This document shows positions 1 through 11,792 of a DNA stretch of 64,000 nucleotides, piece after piece (positions within the stretch are counted from its first letter, which is position 1; each line of letters starts with the position of its first letter). The notes under the pieces are model-generated. The model was not told where the DNA came from. It made no database searches and saw only the letters and a list, made by a program, of their open reading frames with translations. This stretch comes from Rhizophagus irregularis (lineage: Eukaryota; Glomeromycota; Glomeromycetes; Glomerales; Glomeraceae). Location of the stretch: assembly GCF_026210795.1 (NCBI RefSeq), contig NC_089437.1:1426001-1490000 (forward strand), in the 5' to 3' direction. A program made the position numbers and the translations under genes.

Positions 1-330
1 TCTTCAATACTGTTTTTAGTTTCCTCATCCTTGATATCCTCATACATCTGTGCAATAACATTTTCTTCTAGTGTCCCAAAAATGTTTGTCAAAATCATTA
101 AAATTGGATTATGTGATGATGAATGAACTAGGACATTTGGTACCTGTCCTAGCTATGAATGCATAACATTGGGATCCCCGATATATCCTTATTCTTTTGA
201 GCCTCGAGAGAAATAAAACATTAATATATATAAAATTGAGTTTTTGCGTCGCCATTTGCACTGAGAGTATTTGCACTAGTTGCAAATATAGGAAATCTTG
301 TCTTCTGACTTGGAAAATAAATGGCATTCT
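1..330 (-). pseudogene. coding remnant of an unrecognised protein in duplication copy A
   Basis: Read on the minus strand, the first 60 bases are open and give EENVIAQMYEDIKDEETKNS. In copy B a 10-nt deletion breaks this frame, but the protein then continues open to about 27345 (ENLKLQEYDTFEKGFAIYLT and beyond). Together the copies look like one ancestral gene running from copy A through the unseen left flank. Further minus-strand codons (for example ANGDAKTQFYI) are visible at 230-330 in another frame. I do not recognise the family. Several frame changes make a working gene unlikely here. Confidence 0.4.
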
Positions 331-1649
331 CGCACGATCTGTAGATATTTGTTGAACTTTTATTAGTTGCGACGTGACTTAATAATTTATTTATTCTTAT
401 TATTAACAAATTGCAAAACAGAAGCAGTGAAATTCGCGTCCAGCAAGTTTAACGACCAAAAGGAAGAAAATAATCATTTGATCAGTACCATTTATAAAGT
501 AACGTGACTTGATCATCAATGATCTTTTCTTATTAATATAAAAATCCGGTTTTGTAGTTTGTCCGATTAAACTCCAAGAAGCCAGCATCTCTATAATGAA
601 AGAAAAAAAAACGTTAGAAAATGTTTCTTAAGGATAAATAAAAGAAACACCTCCCCCCCTTTTACCATGTCAGTTCCGCAGTTTATTCAATTTCAACTCT
701 AACTGGTTTTTCTATAATAAAAGAACAAGAAACGTTAAAACATCTTTTAAAAATAATTAAAAATAACACCCCCCTTTACCTTGTCGTATAAGTCCAATTC
801 TTCCAAGAGTATTTATTGTGTGAAGTTCATAATAATTACATCGATTCAAATGAAATGAACAAATTAAAATAAATATGATTATAAATATTTATATCTGGTG
901 TCTCTACAAAAAGAATAAAGAACATTAGAAACGTTTCTTAATTAACACATACCAACCACCCATTTACCAGTCCGGTTCATGCATCCTTAAAAAAAATAAT
1001 AATAAAAAATAAATTTCGGTTAAAAGACTGAAAGAAAATAATAAAAATAATGGGTTGAAATCTCAAAAAGAAAAATAAAACAAATTTTGATTTAAAAAAA
1101 ATTGAAAGTAGATTAAATAAATTTCAGTTAAAAAACCAAAAAAAAAAAATAGCAAAAATAAAAAAAAATCGGGTTGAAAAATTGAAAAAGAAAAAAGAAA
1201 AAATTTCAGTTAAAAAACTGAAAAAAAAAAATTAAAAAAAAAATCAGGTTGAAACCCGAGAAAAAAAAATTAAAAAAATTTGATTTGAAAAACTGAAAAA
1301 TTTATTTTATTTTATTTTTATTTTTAATATATATCGACAAAGAATGCTAACCCTTAGCAAAGGGCAGACTACATCAATATATAAGTCACTAGCTAACCCC
1401 TATTCCTAGAGGAATCGTTCCGCCAATTATTGTCAAAGACTCTAAGGCGTAACAAATCTAAATCGGGACCTACCAAAACTAAAAATAAACCTATCTAAAT
1501 TAAAAAAAAAAGAAGAAAAAAAATTATAATATAAAAATAAATATTCATATTCTATAAAAAATGTTATATGAGAAAATGAGAAATATAAAATGGCCATCCA
1601 TCGGCATGTAAATAATAAGTTAATAACACAAGACATAAATCATCCATCT

Positions 1650-1800
1650 CAAAATCAGAGGTTATATTCAAAATTTGGAGGTATAGGTGCATCCGTAATA
1701 GGACGCACAGGTGGTGAATCTTGTTTTTTCTTCGCTGTTTCTTGCGAGGTTTCTGGTATTTTTTATAATATAGTTTTTTCGATCGAGTGGTAATAACAAG
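1650..1800 (-). pseudogene. short proline-rich coding remnant
   Basis: The minus strand reads IPETSQETAKKKQDSPPV and then RPITDAPIPPNFEYNL before a stop, a natural-looking hydrophilic C-terminal tail. The same reading exists in copy B at about 29255-29390, so it predates the duplication. No start or upstream domain could be assigned, and the plus-strand reading of the same bases looks like noise. Confidence 0.3.
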
Positions 1801-2765
1801 AGCGCGCTCCGCTCCTATTCTTTCAAGATATCATTGTGAAAATATTTACGACGAAAAAATTCTATGATCACGTGTCGCACAACTGAATCATTTGATCTCG
1901 AAGTCGCTGAGCTTTATAGGAACCAACTGATGAAGAATTAAATAAATAGAATGTGAAAGGTCATTAGATGAAATTGGCTGAAAACAATGAAGGAAACGGA
2001 AGAAATACGTCATGGACATGGGTAAGAATTAAATCTTTAAGAAAAGAAATATGGTTTTTCATGATCGAATTAGTCTATGTCAAAGTGTTGTCACAAAAGT
2101 TTGGCCAGAGACCCCTGAAATATGTCAAATCACGTAACATGCACTTGCGAGTTATGCAACACGAAGGACTTAACCGGTTTCCGTTTTAAAACAAGTTCAA
2201 AATAAATCATATTTCATATATTTTACATTTTGTAGTCACAAATTAGCACTGAAATCATATATGGATTTTTTGCAGTTGACTCACGGATCACGAATTAAAA
2301 CTATACCAGGACCCGAGCAATACATAAGAAAGAGTTTGCATAGAATGGACCAAAATATGGGCAGGTACTTCCTTTTTTTTGATAATTCCAGGCGGAATTA
2401 CGTAATATACTAATATTGAAAAACGCGGCAAAATTTTCATTTTAACGTGTCGAAATACCGAAAACCGTAACAAAAATCTTTTATAAACGCACATAATTCA
2501 CTCACAACCTCATTTTCACCTATTATTTAAAGTGGTTTTGCTCTTCAACGCTAAATTTAATAAGGTGAAATACAGAAAACGTGGCAAAAATAATTTTATA
2601 CACATCCTTTACTTCACCGGTTCACCTCATTTCACTTATTATTTAAAGTGGCTTTGCTCTTCAACAGTAAATTTTAACATGGCGCAATACAGAAAAACGT
2701 GGCAAAAATACTCTTGTACAATAAAAATATGAAAAATATAATTTAAAGTACTTTGAAATACGTAC

Positions 2766-3535
2766 GGTTCTACCGTAAGTTTTATTATAGAAGTTTGTTT
2801 TTGATACTTTGGTTTTATTATGAAGAGAAGATTTATCTTTTTATTATTTAAACTTTTTGGGTAAACAAGAGGTCATACTTTTAAAAGATCTTTTAAGTGA
2901 AAGTTATTGTAAAAAAAAAAAAATGCTTCAATTTATAAATATACAAATTGTTGATCTCTCCTTTAACAAAAGGAGAAATATGGCATGATGGTAGATGAAG
3001 AGGAGTGATGGGATACGAAAAGGAGTGATGAGAAGATAAAGAGGCGTGATGAGAGACGAAAATAAGTGATGGGAAGATCTTACAACATTCAACAAGGTGA
3101 GAATGTACATATTTCACTTCGACTATTGGGAGGGAACTTTAACATGGATTATAATAAGTATTGATACTTACTTCCATCTTAGACGGGTGAATAACATATA
3201 GCTATATCTATTATATTCTTTTTATTTTTTTATATGTTATTATAAATTTCATTAAAATAATAAAAGAAATGCGCATTACTAATATATATATATATATAAA
3301 CTTTTTAGTTTTTGATCATCACAACAAAACATTAATACATTTATTAAAAAAAAAAATAAACCATTGTGAAAAGTATGTGCTATTCCCCTAAGGAAATCTA
3401 TATTAGTAGTTTTTTTGTATTTATTAAATCTAACGAAGAAATACGTAATTCCCTATTTCATATATTAAAAGATACATGTAAAAATATTTATAAAATATTT
3501 ATATTTAATTTTATATATGTGTCCGTGAAACGTTT
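2766..3535. repeat. intergenic, with a small GAGTGATGAGA minisatellite (2990-3075)
   Basis: Four imperfect units of about 20 bp (core GAGTGATGRGA followed by an AAGA-like spacer) lie at 2990-3075. The rest is AT-rich, with poly-A at 2911-2923 and a TA run at 3283-3297. No gene is supported. Confidence 0.5.
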
Positions 3536-3775
3536 GTCGGTGAAATGATTGTCGGTGAAGTAATTGTTGGTGAGTTAAACGCGACCCGTGTCTGTCAGGA
3601 TATATGTTGGATAATGTCATATCGGGAAAACTAACATGTCGGTATAATGTCCATTAGGGAAGGTGTCATGTCGGTAAAATGTTCATTCGGGAATATGTCT
3701 TGTCGGGCAATCATCGTCGGGCAAAGGGTATTTTGGGAAAAAAGGTTGTCGGGAAGTTGTCCGACATCGTTCACG
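3536..3775. repeat. degenerate GTCGGTGAAATG repeat
   Basis: About a dozen drifting copies of GTCGGTGAAATG / GTCGGGAAxxTGTC occur head to tail. A related array lies at 15113-15300 and a trace at 19812-19860. It is a dispersed short-unit satellite with no coding content. Confidence 0.6.
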
Positions 3776-4009
3776 TGAACGGTGACGGTTAAACATCAGT
3801 GATTCTTTTTGTAGTTTGTAGTAGTACAAGTGATTCTTTATTTTATTAAGGCAATAATCGACAAATGTAATTCGAAAACGGCGATAAAACAAATTAATTA
3901 AAAAAAAATCAATTAAATTACATTATTATCTATTTTTAAGTCAACAAATTAATTAAATTAATTAAATTACATTATTATCTACTTTAAGTCTAAAAATTAA
4001 AAATTTAAT

Positions 4010-4306
4010 CTATCTATAATTTTTAGCTCTGTCAACTCCGTTAACTCCCTTAGTACCTTTAACTTCCTTAGTACCGTTAACTCCCTTAGTACCGTTAACT
4101 TCCTTAGTACCGTTAACTTCCTTTGTACCGTTAACTCCTTTAGTACCGTCAACTCCCTTAACACCATCAACACCGTTAACTCTCATAGCTCCCTCATAAT
4201 CGTAATTTGGGTCATAATTGAAATAAGGTGAGTAATCGTAATTTTCGTCACCTTCATTGGAATCTTCAATGGAATTTACATTGGGCTCTCTAGTAGCATC
4301 TTTCAT
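4010..4306 (-). CDS. small repetitive protein with VNGTKx hexapeptide repeats
   Basis: This is a 98-codon frame from an ATG at 4306. The N-terminal half is acidic and Tyr-rich (SNEGDENYDYSPYFNYDPNY). The C-terminal half is about ten tandem hexapeptides of the form V-N-G-T-K-G/E, encoded by an 18-bp minisatellite (units near TTAACTCCCTTAGTACCG). The repeat keeps frame, with mostly whole-codon changes, which argues for translation at some time. There is no signal peptide or membrane segment, and I know no family for it. It may be the last exon of a longer gene, since a weak AG acceptor lies just upstream at about 4320. Confidence 0.45.
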   Translation of the reverse strand: MKDATREPNVNSIEDSNEGDENYDYSPYFNYDPNYDYEGAMRVNGVDGVKGVDGTKGVNGTKEVNGTKEVNGTKGVNGTKEVKGTKGVNGVDRAKNYR

Positions 4307-4369
4307 ATTAACACCTTTGCAGAAACCCTATCAATATAAAAAATATGTTAGAGATATTTTTAAAATATA

Positions 4370-4700
4370 CCAAACATATGATATTCATATTTATGTTAAC
4401 TCTGTTTTAACTATATGTTGACAATATGCTGAACATATAATATAGAAATCTAATTTTTATATAATAACTATATGTTATATATATGGTAAAAATATTTTTT
4501 AAATGTGGCTATTATATGTCGAATATGTATCAAAGATATGATAAAAACATTATTTCGAAATGCCAATTTTATATGGTCATCATATGTCAAATATGTATCA
4601 ATAATATAATAGATATTTAATTTTATAACGATTATACATATGAAAATATATTAAAAACAGAGTAATAATAACAAAATAGTAAAATAATCATGTGTCAATA
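4370..4700. repeat. degenerate ATATGTCAAATATGTATCAA repeat
   Basis: Loose copies of a 20-30 bp AT-rich unit containing ATATGT and AATATG recur here. A similar array lies at 7930-8235 before the lipase gene. No coding signal. Confidence 0.45.
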
Positions 4701-4790
4701 ATATAAAATAATGCAACAATTGTACTATAAAGATATTTTGATTTTTCTTGTCTTTTTCGTTAAATTAAATTTGTGCATATGATTGATTCA

Positions 4791-4908
4791 GGAAATTCGC
4801 GAATTCTGATAATGAATCAGAGGAGACCTACAAAGTGAAAGATGAAGTTACTGTAATTGACGACTTTTCACAAGAGTTCCGAAATAAAAAGTCCTACAAA
4901 AGAAAATA
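4791..4908 (+). pseudogene. orphan terminal exon of an unrecognised gene
   Basis: After a good acceptor (TTGATTCAG at 4783-4791) a plus-strand frame runs open for about 38 codons to TAG. It reads NSDNESEETYKVKDEVTVID and ends in the basic tail NKKSYKRK. The composition is much more protein-like than the surrounding AT-rich DNA. No upstream exon was found, so it is probably a stranded 3' exon. Confidence 0.35.
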
Positions 4909-4949
4909 GAAAAATATTAATAAAAAGCTGTATTATAATAAAGTTTAGA

Positions 4950-5360
4950 AACTTTTTTTTTCGGAACTCACTTGAGAATCCAATGCCCACAACGAAGTTA
5001 GTTTCCATACAAAAAGGGGAAACCCGTTAAAAAAACCTTTTACTTTATAACATCTTTTTTCGAAACTCAAGTATCTGGGATTCTGTTTTTCCAAGTTGGA
5101 TCCAATTTCCTTACAAAAAGGAAAAAAAAGCTATAAAAACTTTTTTTTATAGTTACAAATTCCTTTTCAAAAAACTCACTTGGGAAGTCACATCAGAGCT
5201 AATTCCCCTAAAAAAAAAAAGAAAATGGTAAAAAAGTCTTTTGTATGAAATTTTAAGTTCCTTTTTTTCGAAACTTACTACTAATTAGGATTCCAGTTTC
5301 CAAGCCGGAGCTGATTTCCCTTCAAAAATGGAAAAAAAAGAAAACTTTTTTAAAGTTTCA
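4950..5360. repeat. four degenerate tandem units of about 100 bp
   Basis: Units begin near 4953, 5047, 5160 and 5262. Each has TTTTTTCGAAACTCACTT, then GGATTCC.., then AGCTGATTTCC and AAAAAGGAAAAAAA. On the minus strand each unit contains AAGTRAGTTTCG, which resembles a splice donor. A more distant relative lies at 5490-5570. I could not build a protein from it. Confidence 0.5.
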
Positions 5361-5379
5361 AATTTCTGTTAGTGTGATG

Positions 5380-8245
5380 TCCGAAGTGAAAATATAAAAC
5401 TTTCAAGTCGCAGAAGGATCTGGTAACGAAAATAATCATTCCCGCTCTATTCAAAGTGTTAGATACCAACACATATCTGGTTAGTGAAGGCGTGCTTCTT
5501 TGGAACTTACCTGTTCTGTGCTGCTGCATATCCAGACTTCTCTAAAATTAGAAAACCCGAGGCTGATTTCTCACTGAAATCATATGTGTCCAAGCCATTT
5601 AAAATAAAAGAAAAAAAGAAAAAAGAAATTAGTAATCATTTTTTAAAAGACGAAATATAAAATTTTTAAAAAAAATAATACACTCACCAAACTTCCACGT
5701 TCAGAGAACCAAAAAGCTGCCTAGAGAAGAAATGAAATGAAATATCAATAATTGTTTCAAGAGGTAGGCTAAAAATATTCCTCTTTACCAAATCCTTGTC
5801 CAAGAACTTTCAAAAAATACGGAAATTTACATTTGTCTAAAAAAAAAGTGAAGGAAAGAGAAAGTACGAGAGAGAGAGATAAGGGAAAAATGAAGGAGGG
5901 GAATTACGAAAGAAAAGGAAAGGTGAAAATGAGAGTTTAAACTTTTTTTTAAACTTTTTTTATACTTTAGACTTTTTTGTTTAAAAAAGTATTAAATCAC
6001 GTGATACACGTGATAATTTAATATAAATATAGTCTCATTTTTCCGATAAAAAAGTTTCTTATAAAAATTTTTTTTCATTTCTTTTTTATAATGTAGAAAC
6101 CATTGTGTAGTTTATATAATTATTACAGCAATTAAATAACATTTAGTCCTTATATAAACTAATTTTATCTATCTAAAAGAAACTGGGCTATCTATGACTA
6201 TGCATACGTTACTATTTAATGCATCTTCTTGTTCTTCCCCTTTCCCTGTAATTGCTTTTCTTTTTCTCCTTCTCTTCAACAATAAAATGCTTTTTACCCT
6301 CTTTTATACTTACCTTTTCCACCTCTGATATCTTTTCCTAAGTATTATTTTTTAATAAAGTTCAAGTTCTTCTTGTGAAACTTCCTTTGCTGCTAAGTAT
6401 ACTGGAACCTTATTATACAAAACTAAAGCCTGCATCTGATAATACCCTAAATTCTTCACTTAATTTCTTGGTATTTTGCATGTAAATAGGGAAAATTAAC
6501 GTGCAAATTCATCATCTCTTTTTTTAAAAAAAAAAATTGTTTCCATATAGCTCTGTGTGAATAATTGTAATCCCCTCTTCTCCTTTAAGTCTGTACTTCT
6601 CTCTTCACTATTTCTACTTTTAAGGGTTTCTTTTTATATAGGTTCTTACTCTTTGAATTTTAAATTGCTTTTTATTCTTATACCTAATTTTTTTAACATC
6701 CTTAACAGTTATCATAATATATTAAATCACCAATTCTTCATCTTCTGGATTATTTACTTTTTTAGTTAGTACAATTACTTGAATTCTTAGACGTTGTGTT
6801 ATTTTCATGTAAAAATTTTTGTTGCACCTCTCGCAGCCAACGTCAAAGGTCAGAGGTATCCTTTCCAAATTTCTTCTATATTATCTGTAGGCTATTCTCA
6901 ATATTCCTCTTGCTAATACTTCTACTATTTAATCTTTTATGCTTGTTGAAACACAAATATTTTTATATTTCTGTGTTTTTCACATACCACTAGAGTAAGA
7001 AGCTTAAAATTTTGGATTTCCGATGAATATTTGCTCTTTAAATGGATCTAGATATGTAAAATTTTGGTGGTAATTGGTATATAGATCATATTCCTTATAC
7101 TTGGCTGTAACTTTTCCGGGATTGTCTGTACAAGTTGGAGTCATGCAAATTAATCTCAATTGATATTATGTGATTATAAACAATAATGAAAGTATTTTTT
7201 TTTATTTTAAATTTGATGAATGTTTACTAATTGTTCATTTATTTTATTTTTTCTTTTTAGGGATTTTTTGAAGCATCTTAACTATACTTTTTATTAGTGA
7301 TGCAAGAATTCTGGGTTTATTAGTATAAACAGACTTGAGGTTAAAGGTCATAAGCTATCCCACCAGCTGGCAAAGTGTATGAAATTTCTTTTAATTCACA
7401 AAGAAAGCCTTGCTAAAGTTATCTTTGGTGTAGGTCTAGTAATACATTGCCTTAATTGAGCGTGGCTACGAAGTTTATGATTCTTAAGTAAACTCCAATA
7501 TATCCTATGTTTAATTACACAATTTATTTACGTTATTATACATTATTGCTATATCAATAAATTAACAGCTAAATAATGACTGAATGACTTGTTATATTAT
7601 AATAATGCATTAATGTTATTATAAATGGCAAAGCCAATCAAAATTTTTACGTATTTTCAGATAGTATTTTCATTAATGGATTAATATTGTATTAACATTA
7701 TTATTGCTTCTATATTGTCAAGTTGAAGTGAAAGGATAAAAAAGGATAAAATCTATAATTTAAATTTTTTTTAAAAAAAATAGTTGTATTATTTAAAATT
7801 TAAAAAAATTGTTCATATAGACAATATAAAGTAGTGATGCACTGAACTGGACAATCGAGACGAAAAAAATACCTTGATTGACCTGTTAGTCACATGATAG
7901 TCACATGCTAGAAGCGTTAAAGTCACAGTTTCAGTATATATCAACAACATATTCAAAATATATTATTCATATATTAACAACAATATTCAAAATATGTTAT
8001 TAATATATCAACAGCATATTTGAAATATATTAACAATGTATTCAAATTATTCACTATATCATTAATTTAAGTACATATTCGAAAATATTGTAAATTTATT
8101 TTATTCATATTACAAAAATATTTACTACATTATATTAGTTTAAGTTTAAATTTCAACATATATTAAAAATATTATAACATTATTTTATTAATATTACAAA
8201 CATATTACGTATATTAAAATATGTAGAACATATATATACCATCTG
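5380..8245. other. long stretch without a supported gene
   Basis: A GAGAGA/GGAAAG purine run lies near 5840-5935. 6180-7000 is pyrimidine-rich on the plus strand. Minus-strand scraps such as MQALVLYNKVPVYLAAKEVS (about 6355-6435) suggest old coding sequence, but no chain of exons holds together. 7140-7930 shows nothing recognisable, and 7930-8235 is the ATATTCAAAATAT satellite. Confidence 0.4.
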
Positions 8246-9400
8246 TTAGTAACATGTAGTGATTATGTATAACATATTTTGCGAAAACCAGAGGTTTCTG
8301 CAAAGACCATAATAGGGACCCGAATGATACTTTAGGTCTATATCATCAAAAGATAACGATGCAGAACAATTTGGATCTTCAGCCACACATTCCTGAAAGG
8401 CATCTGGATCTTGATCAGGATTACTTATATATAATTCTTCACCAAAATGTTTATAGGACCCAATAAGTGGAATTGCCCATGATGTAGGTAATTGAGGAAC
8501 TGGATCACCATGAATTACAGTTCTTATTGCTCTTAGGTTATCATCAACATATTTAGCAAATTTTTCATCACCAACTCTTGGTTGACCAAATGTAGCAAGA
8601 AACAATTTTTCATTTTTAGCTAATTCTGGCGCTTTATGTATAAGATCTAATGCCGACAATGAAGCAAGTGCTATGATAAAAAAAAAAGACTGTTAAAAAG
8701 TTATAATTAAATATGTAATTTTTTTTTGATTTATTGAACTTACCACCACCTAAACTGTGACCCATAAATCCGATCCTGAAATCGGGCTTTTCTTGGATTA
8801 ATTTTAAAAGATCATCGGTAACTTGGGGTTGAATTTGTTCCCAAGCATTAAGAAATCCATGGTGTACCGTACCAGGTGCAGGATCCCAAGTGTCGTGATA
8901 AATGACAAAGTCAGAAATGTAATTTCTAATACTTGTTGGTTCCGTTCCTCTATATGCTACGATGATTAATTGTTTTTCTGGATCCGTGGCTATGTAACCT
9001 ACATATTTATTATTTTGTTAGTAAACGCAAAAAGTTAACGATGTGTGGCACAGTAATAATATAAAATACCCCTTGTGTTAAGCCGAGGGTTGCTAAAATC
9101 TTTAACCAATTGGGTACCCTTAGTTCTCTGACACATTTCTCCACAGTCCCAATTTTGAAGAGGAGCCTTAACTTAAGCAGTAGCAGCGTAATTAGCAAAG
9201 CTCTGTAAATTAGGAATTGATGTAATGGGACCAAGAGTATTAGGTACTGGAGCAGCTTCGATTAATGCTGATAAAAAGATTAAAGAAATTAAAGAAATTA
9301 ACTTGAAGGATAATGTGTGTTGTAAAAGATGTGAAAAGGAGTTATGCGTGTATTTGGTAGGAGTTGCTTTGCAACTTGAAGAAATAATTTGCTGCTGCAT
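8246..9400 (-). pseudogene. secreted class 3 (fungal) lipase, one nonsense codon
   Basis: Three exons, 9070-9400, 8744-8998 and 8246-8670, splice in frame to 336 residues. All the triad motifs of an alpha/beta-hydrolase class 3 lipase are present: GHSLGGALAS (nucleophile Ser), VIHGDPVPQLP (Asp) and KYHSGPYYG (His). A hydrophobic signal-like segment (LISLISLIFLSALIEA) lies at residues 34-49, so the product should be secreted and cleave triacylglycerols. Its N-terminal stretch is longer than usual, and no other ATG lies nearer the signal. Both introns are GT-AG and interrupt typical lipase sequence cleanly. The only defect is TAA at 9173-9175 in exon 1, just after ANYAATA, where lipases continue into the N-terminal lid region. 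CAA or TAC/TAT could be the ancestral codon. It may be a recent pseudogene, an allele or a sequencing error. The family call is secure; function of this copy is not. Confidence 0.85.
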
Positions 9401-9483
9401 TGCTTATTGCTTTACAGAGGAAATATTTTAGTATAATGTTTTAGTGTAAAAGAATGAAATGCTGTCAGATAAAAAAACACGTT

Positions 9484-9491
9484 CTTTTATA
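9484..9491 (-). promoter_or_regulatory. TATA box of the lipase gene
   Basis: TATAAAAG on the minus strand, about 85 bp upstream of the lipase ATG at 9400. It stands out from the AT-rich background by its consensus form and its position. Confidence 0.5.
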
Positions 9492-9499
9492 CATTTTTT

Positions 9500-10500
9500 G
9501 GAGTTATGATCGCATCTTTATTGAAATTAAATTAATAGTAAATCATCACACTTTTTCTTTATATCGACAGATTTGATCAAATACCCTGTAAATAATTCTT
9601 AGTAATTGGACACTTTCAGTGATTGGACTCTTCATAGCGAGCTTATTGACTAAATCATTCTTTTTGAATTGTAATTAAAAATTTCCAAGACTTTTGATGA
9701 TCAACTATTTGACCGTCGTTAATATTTGTCCCACATTTGACATGTTAGGATCATTTTGTTTATTATAAAGGGTTAAAATATTGAAGATCTTTTAATGTGG
9801 GACCCGATGACCGTTTCGGTATTTACGAATAAAAATACATTTCCGAAATTGCAATTAATGTGGAACAAAATAAAATATTGAATCCCGATCCCGATGGATA
9901 ATTCCCGATAATCCCGACATATTAGCAGATGTAATTTTCGTCAATACTGATCCAAATCTAAAGGGGAAAAGAATGAAAAAAAAATTAGCAAAAAAAATAC
10001 TAGATATGAAAAAAAAATTATTATTGAAAATGAGGATTGAAAAAAAGGTGCTTACTATAACACCGCAACATCAACCCGATTTCTGATTTAGATTTAAGTC
10101 TAAAAAAAAAAAGAATAATTTTAATAATGTACTTATTAATAGAAAAATATATAAAATTAAATGAAAAAATTATATAACAAAAATAGTATAGGTCTATTAT
10201 AAAGGAAAAAAAATATAAAAAAATTGGTTTAAAAATAGAAAAGAAAATTAAAAGAAAAATTTTCAGTTTTAGAAAAATCAAACTGAAAAAGAAATTAAAA
10301 AAGAAAATCAGTTTAAAAAAAACCAAAATAAAAATTGAAAAAAAAAATTCGGTCTAAAAATAAACCGAAAAAAATAAAAAAACAAAAGAGTTACTTTGCA
10401 GGATTGTTACTACGCAGTTAAGTGATAGCCAACGATTTAGTATCCAACACGTAACGTCGTAACGACATGTATCGAGATTGTACCCCAAACAAATCTAAAA
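9500..10500. other. gene-free, with CCCGAT repeats and A-rich low-complexity DNA
   Basis: 9884-9925 has short CCCGATCCCGAT / CCCGATAATCCCGAC repeats. 9960-10390 is A-rich, with many GAAAAA..TTAAAAA blocks like those in the duplication at 1010-1310. No gene seen. Confidence 0.5.
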
Positions 10501-10503
10501 AAC

Positions 10504-10800
10504 GTGGATTTGGATTTATTGAAACATTACACCACCTTACACCTTATTTGCGATACGGCTATTAGATGGTGGAAAGATTTAAGGCTATATATATACCAAA
10601 GATTTATGAACCTATCAAACCACTTGCGACGCTTGATGCAGATCTTGATTATAATTCCTACAATAAAATCTTGTCATGGTCACGATATGGTTTCGATTTT
10701 AAAGTTTCTGCAAAGTATTGCGTATTATATTTTTCAAGAATATGATAATGTTTTGTTGGATCTTAATAAAGTTATACAATTGGAACCATCAGGTGTCTAA
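10504..10800 (+). pseudogene. degenerate TPR-repeat fragment
   Basis: The frame ends in QEYDNVLLDLNKVIQLEPSG, which matches the second helix and C-terminal edge of a tetratricopeptide repeat (pattern: YDxALxDLNKxIxLEP). TPR tails are common on signalling proteins of these fungi. Upstream, IKPLATLDADLDYN in another frame also looks coding, so frameshifts are likely. Downstream, at 10820-10930, further coding-like scraps continue without a clean frame. I treat it as a relic of a TPR-containing protein. Confidence 0.45.
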
Positions 10801-11792
10801 CATATTATCAGTTACACAATGAAAGATATTGATAATTGATTATCTGATGATATATTAGTAAAAACTCAACTATTTCATTTAGAATATTTACTGAATAAAA
10901 TATTTCAGTTCTAATATTAAAGATAGCAAATTACTACCTTTAATTAGATGTGAAATAAATATATAAAATTGTACTATGAAGCAAAGCAATTGTTATACAT
11001 ATATACTATATCATAATAGGATTTATATTACTTCATATATCAGTCTCATATATTTATCTATGATTAAAAGAATACGTGGATTTTTGAATGTTAATGATAG
11101 TAATGATTTTTCTAAATGAATTTAGTAAACATACATGTATGTATGAAAGTAGTAATTCATGAATTTCTTAAAGTGAATAATAATTAATATATATTAATTA
11201 ATAACGGATTATTTTAGAACCACAAGTTTACTTTCAATTTCAAGAAAATGATACAGATAGGTAAGTAGGTAAGTTTATATTTTGAAAAATTTAATACGTA
11301 ATAAAATCATTAAATTAATCAATCCAATCTTATCAGGAAAGATGATATATTTTAAAATGAAGAACTTATTTAGACTTTCCCATACTAGTAAATGGTAATA
11401 ACTAATAAGTATGATTATGTTATTTGGAAAATACTAAGTATTATCTCTTTTTTTTTACTATTAAAAAATGTTATGATTCTAATATAAATATGTGGTAAAA
11501 CTTGAAGATTTAGGTTGGATTAAGTATCAAGCTTTCAATAATTACACGTGCACATAATCCTCAACTAGTAAATGTTTACTTAGGTGATTTATTACCTGAT
11601 CATCACAAAATTTGTCTAAATGTTCCAAAACTTTTAAAGATAAATACTTTTCAAGAAAAGAAATGGAAAATTTGCTTGAGCTGACGATATAATTAATCAC
11701 TTATAACGATATTTTTTTTCAAAATTTATTATTACTATTTATTTTTATACATATAATACTTAAATTTATCATAACTATAACTTAATAAATGT
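10801..11792. other. AT-rich stretch without a supported gene
   Basis: Possible decayed continuation of the TPR relic up to about 10930. Beyond that there are only AT-rich sequence and an A/T-run block at 11440-11470. No feature supported. Confidence 0.4.

Larger units (their letters stand above)
1..2765 (+). repeat. segmental duplication, copy A (left end cut by window)
   Basis: This stretch matches 27485-30625 in the same orientation, base for base over long blocks, with scattered substitutions and short indels. Shared landmarks are TAGAGGAATCGTTCCGCC near 1408, the block after AGGTATAGGTGCATCCG near 1680, and CACGAATTAAAACTATACC near 2290. Homology fades just after ACTTTGAAATACGTAC (about 2765). 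Copy A lacks a 230-bp insertion and a run of about 35 bp that copy B carries, and has about 16 bp of its own near 2268. The copy probably continues left of the window. Confidence 0.9.

Noticed and set aside
6557-6993. Phe/Leu-rich frames resembling membrane proteins
   Set aside because: Pyrimidine-rich DNA gives Phe/Leu/Ser codons by composition; no consistent exon structure.
9225-9431. 68-codon plus-strand frame
   Set aside because: Antisense to the lipase signal-peptide exon.
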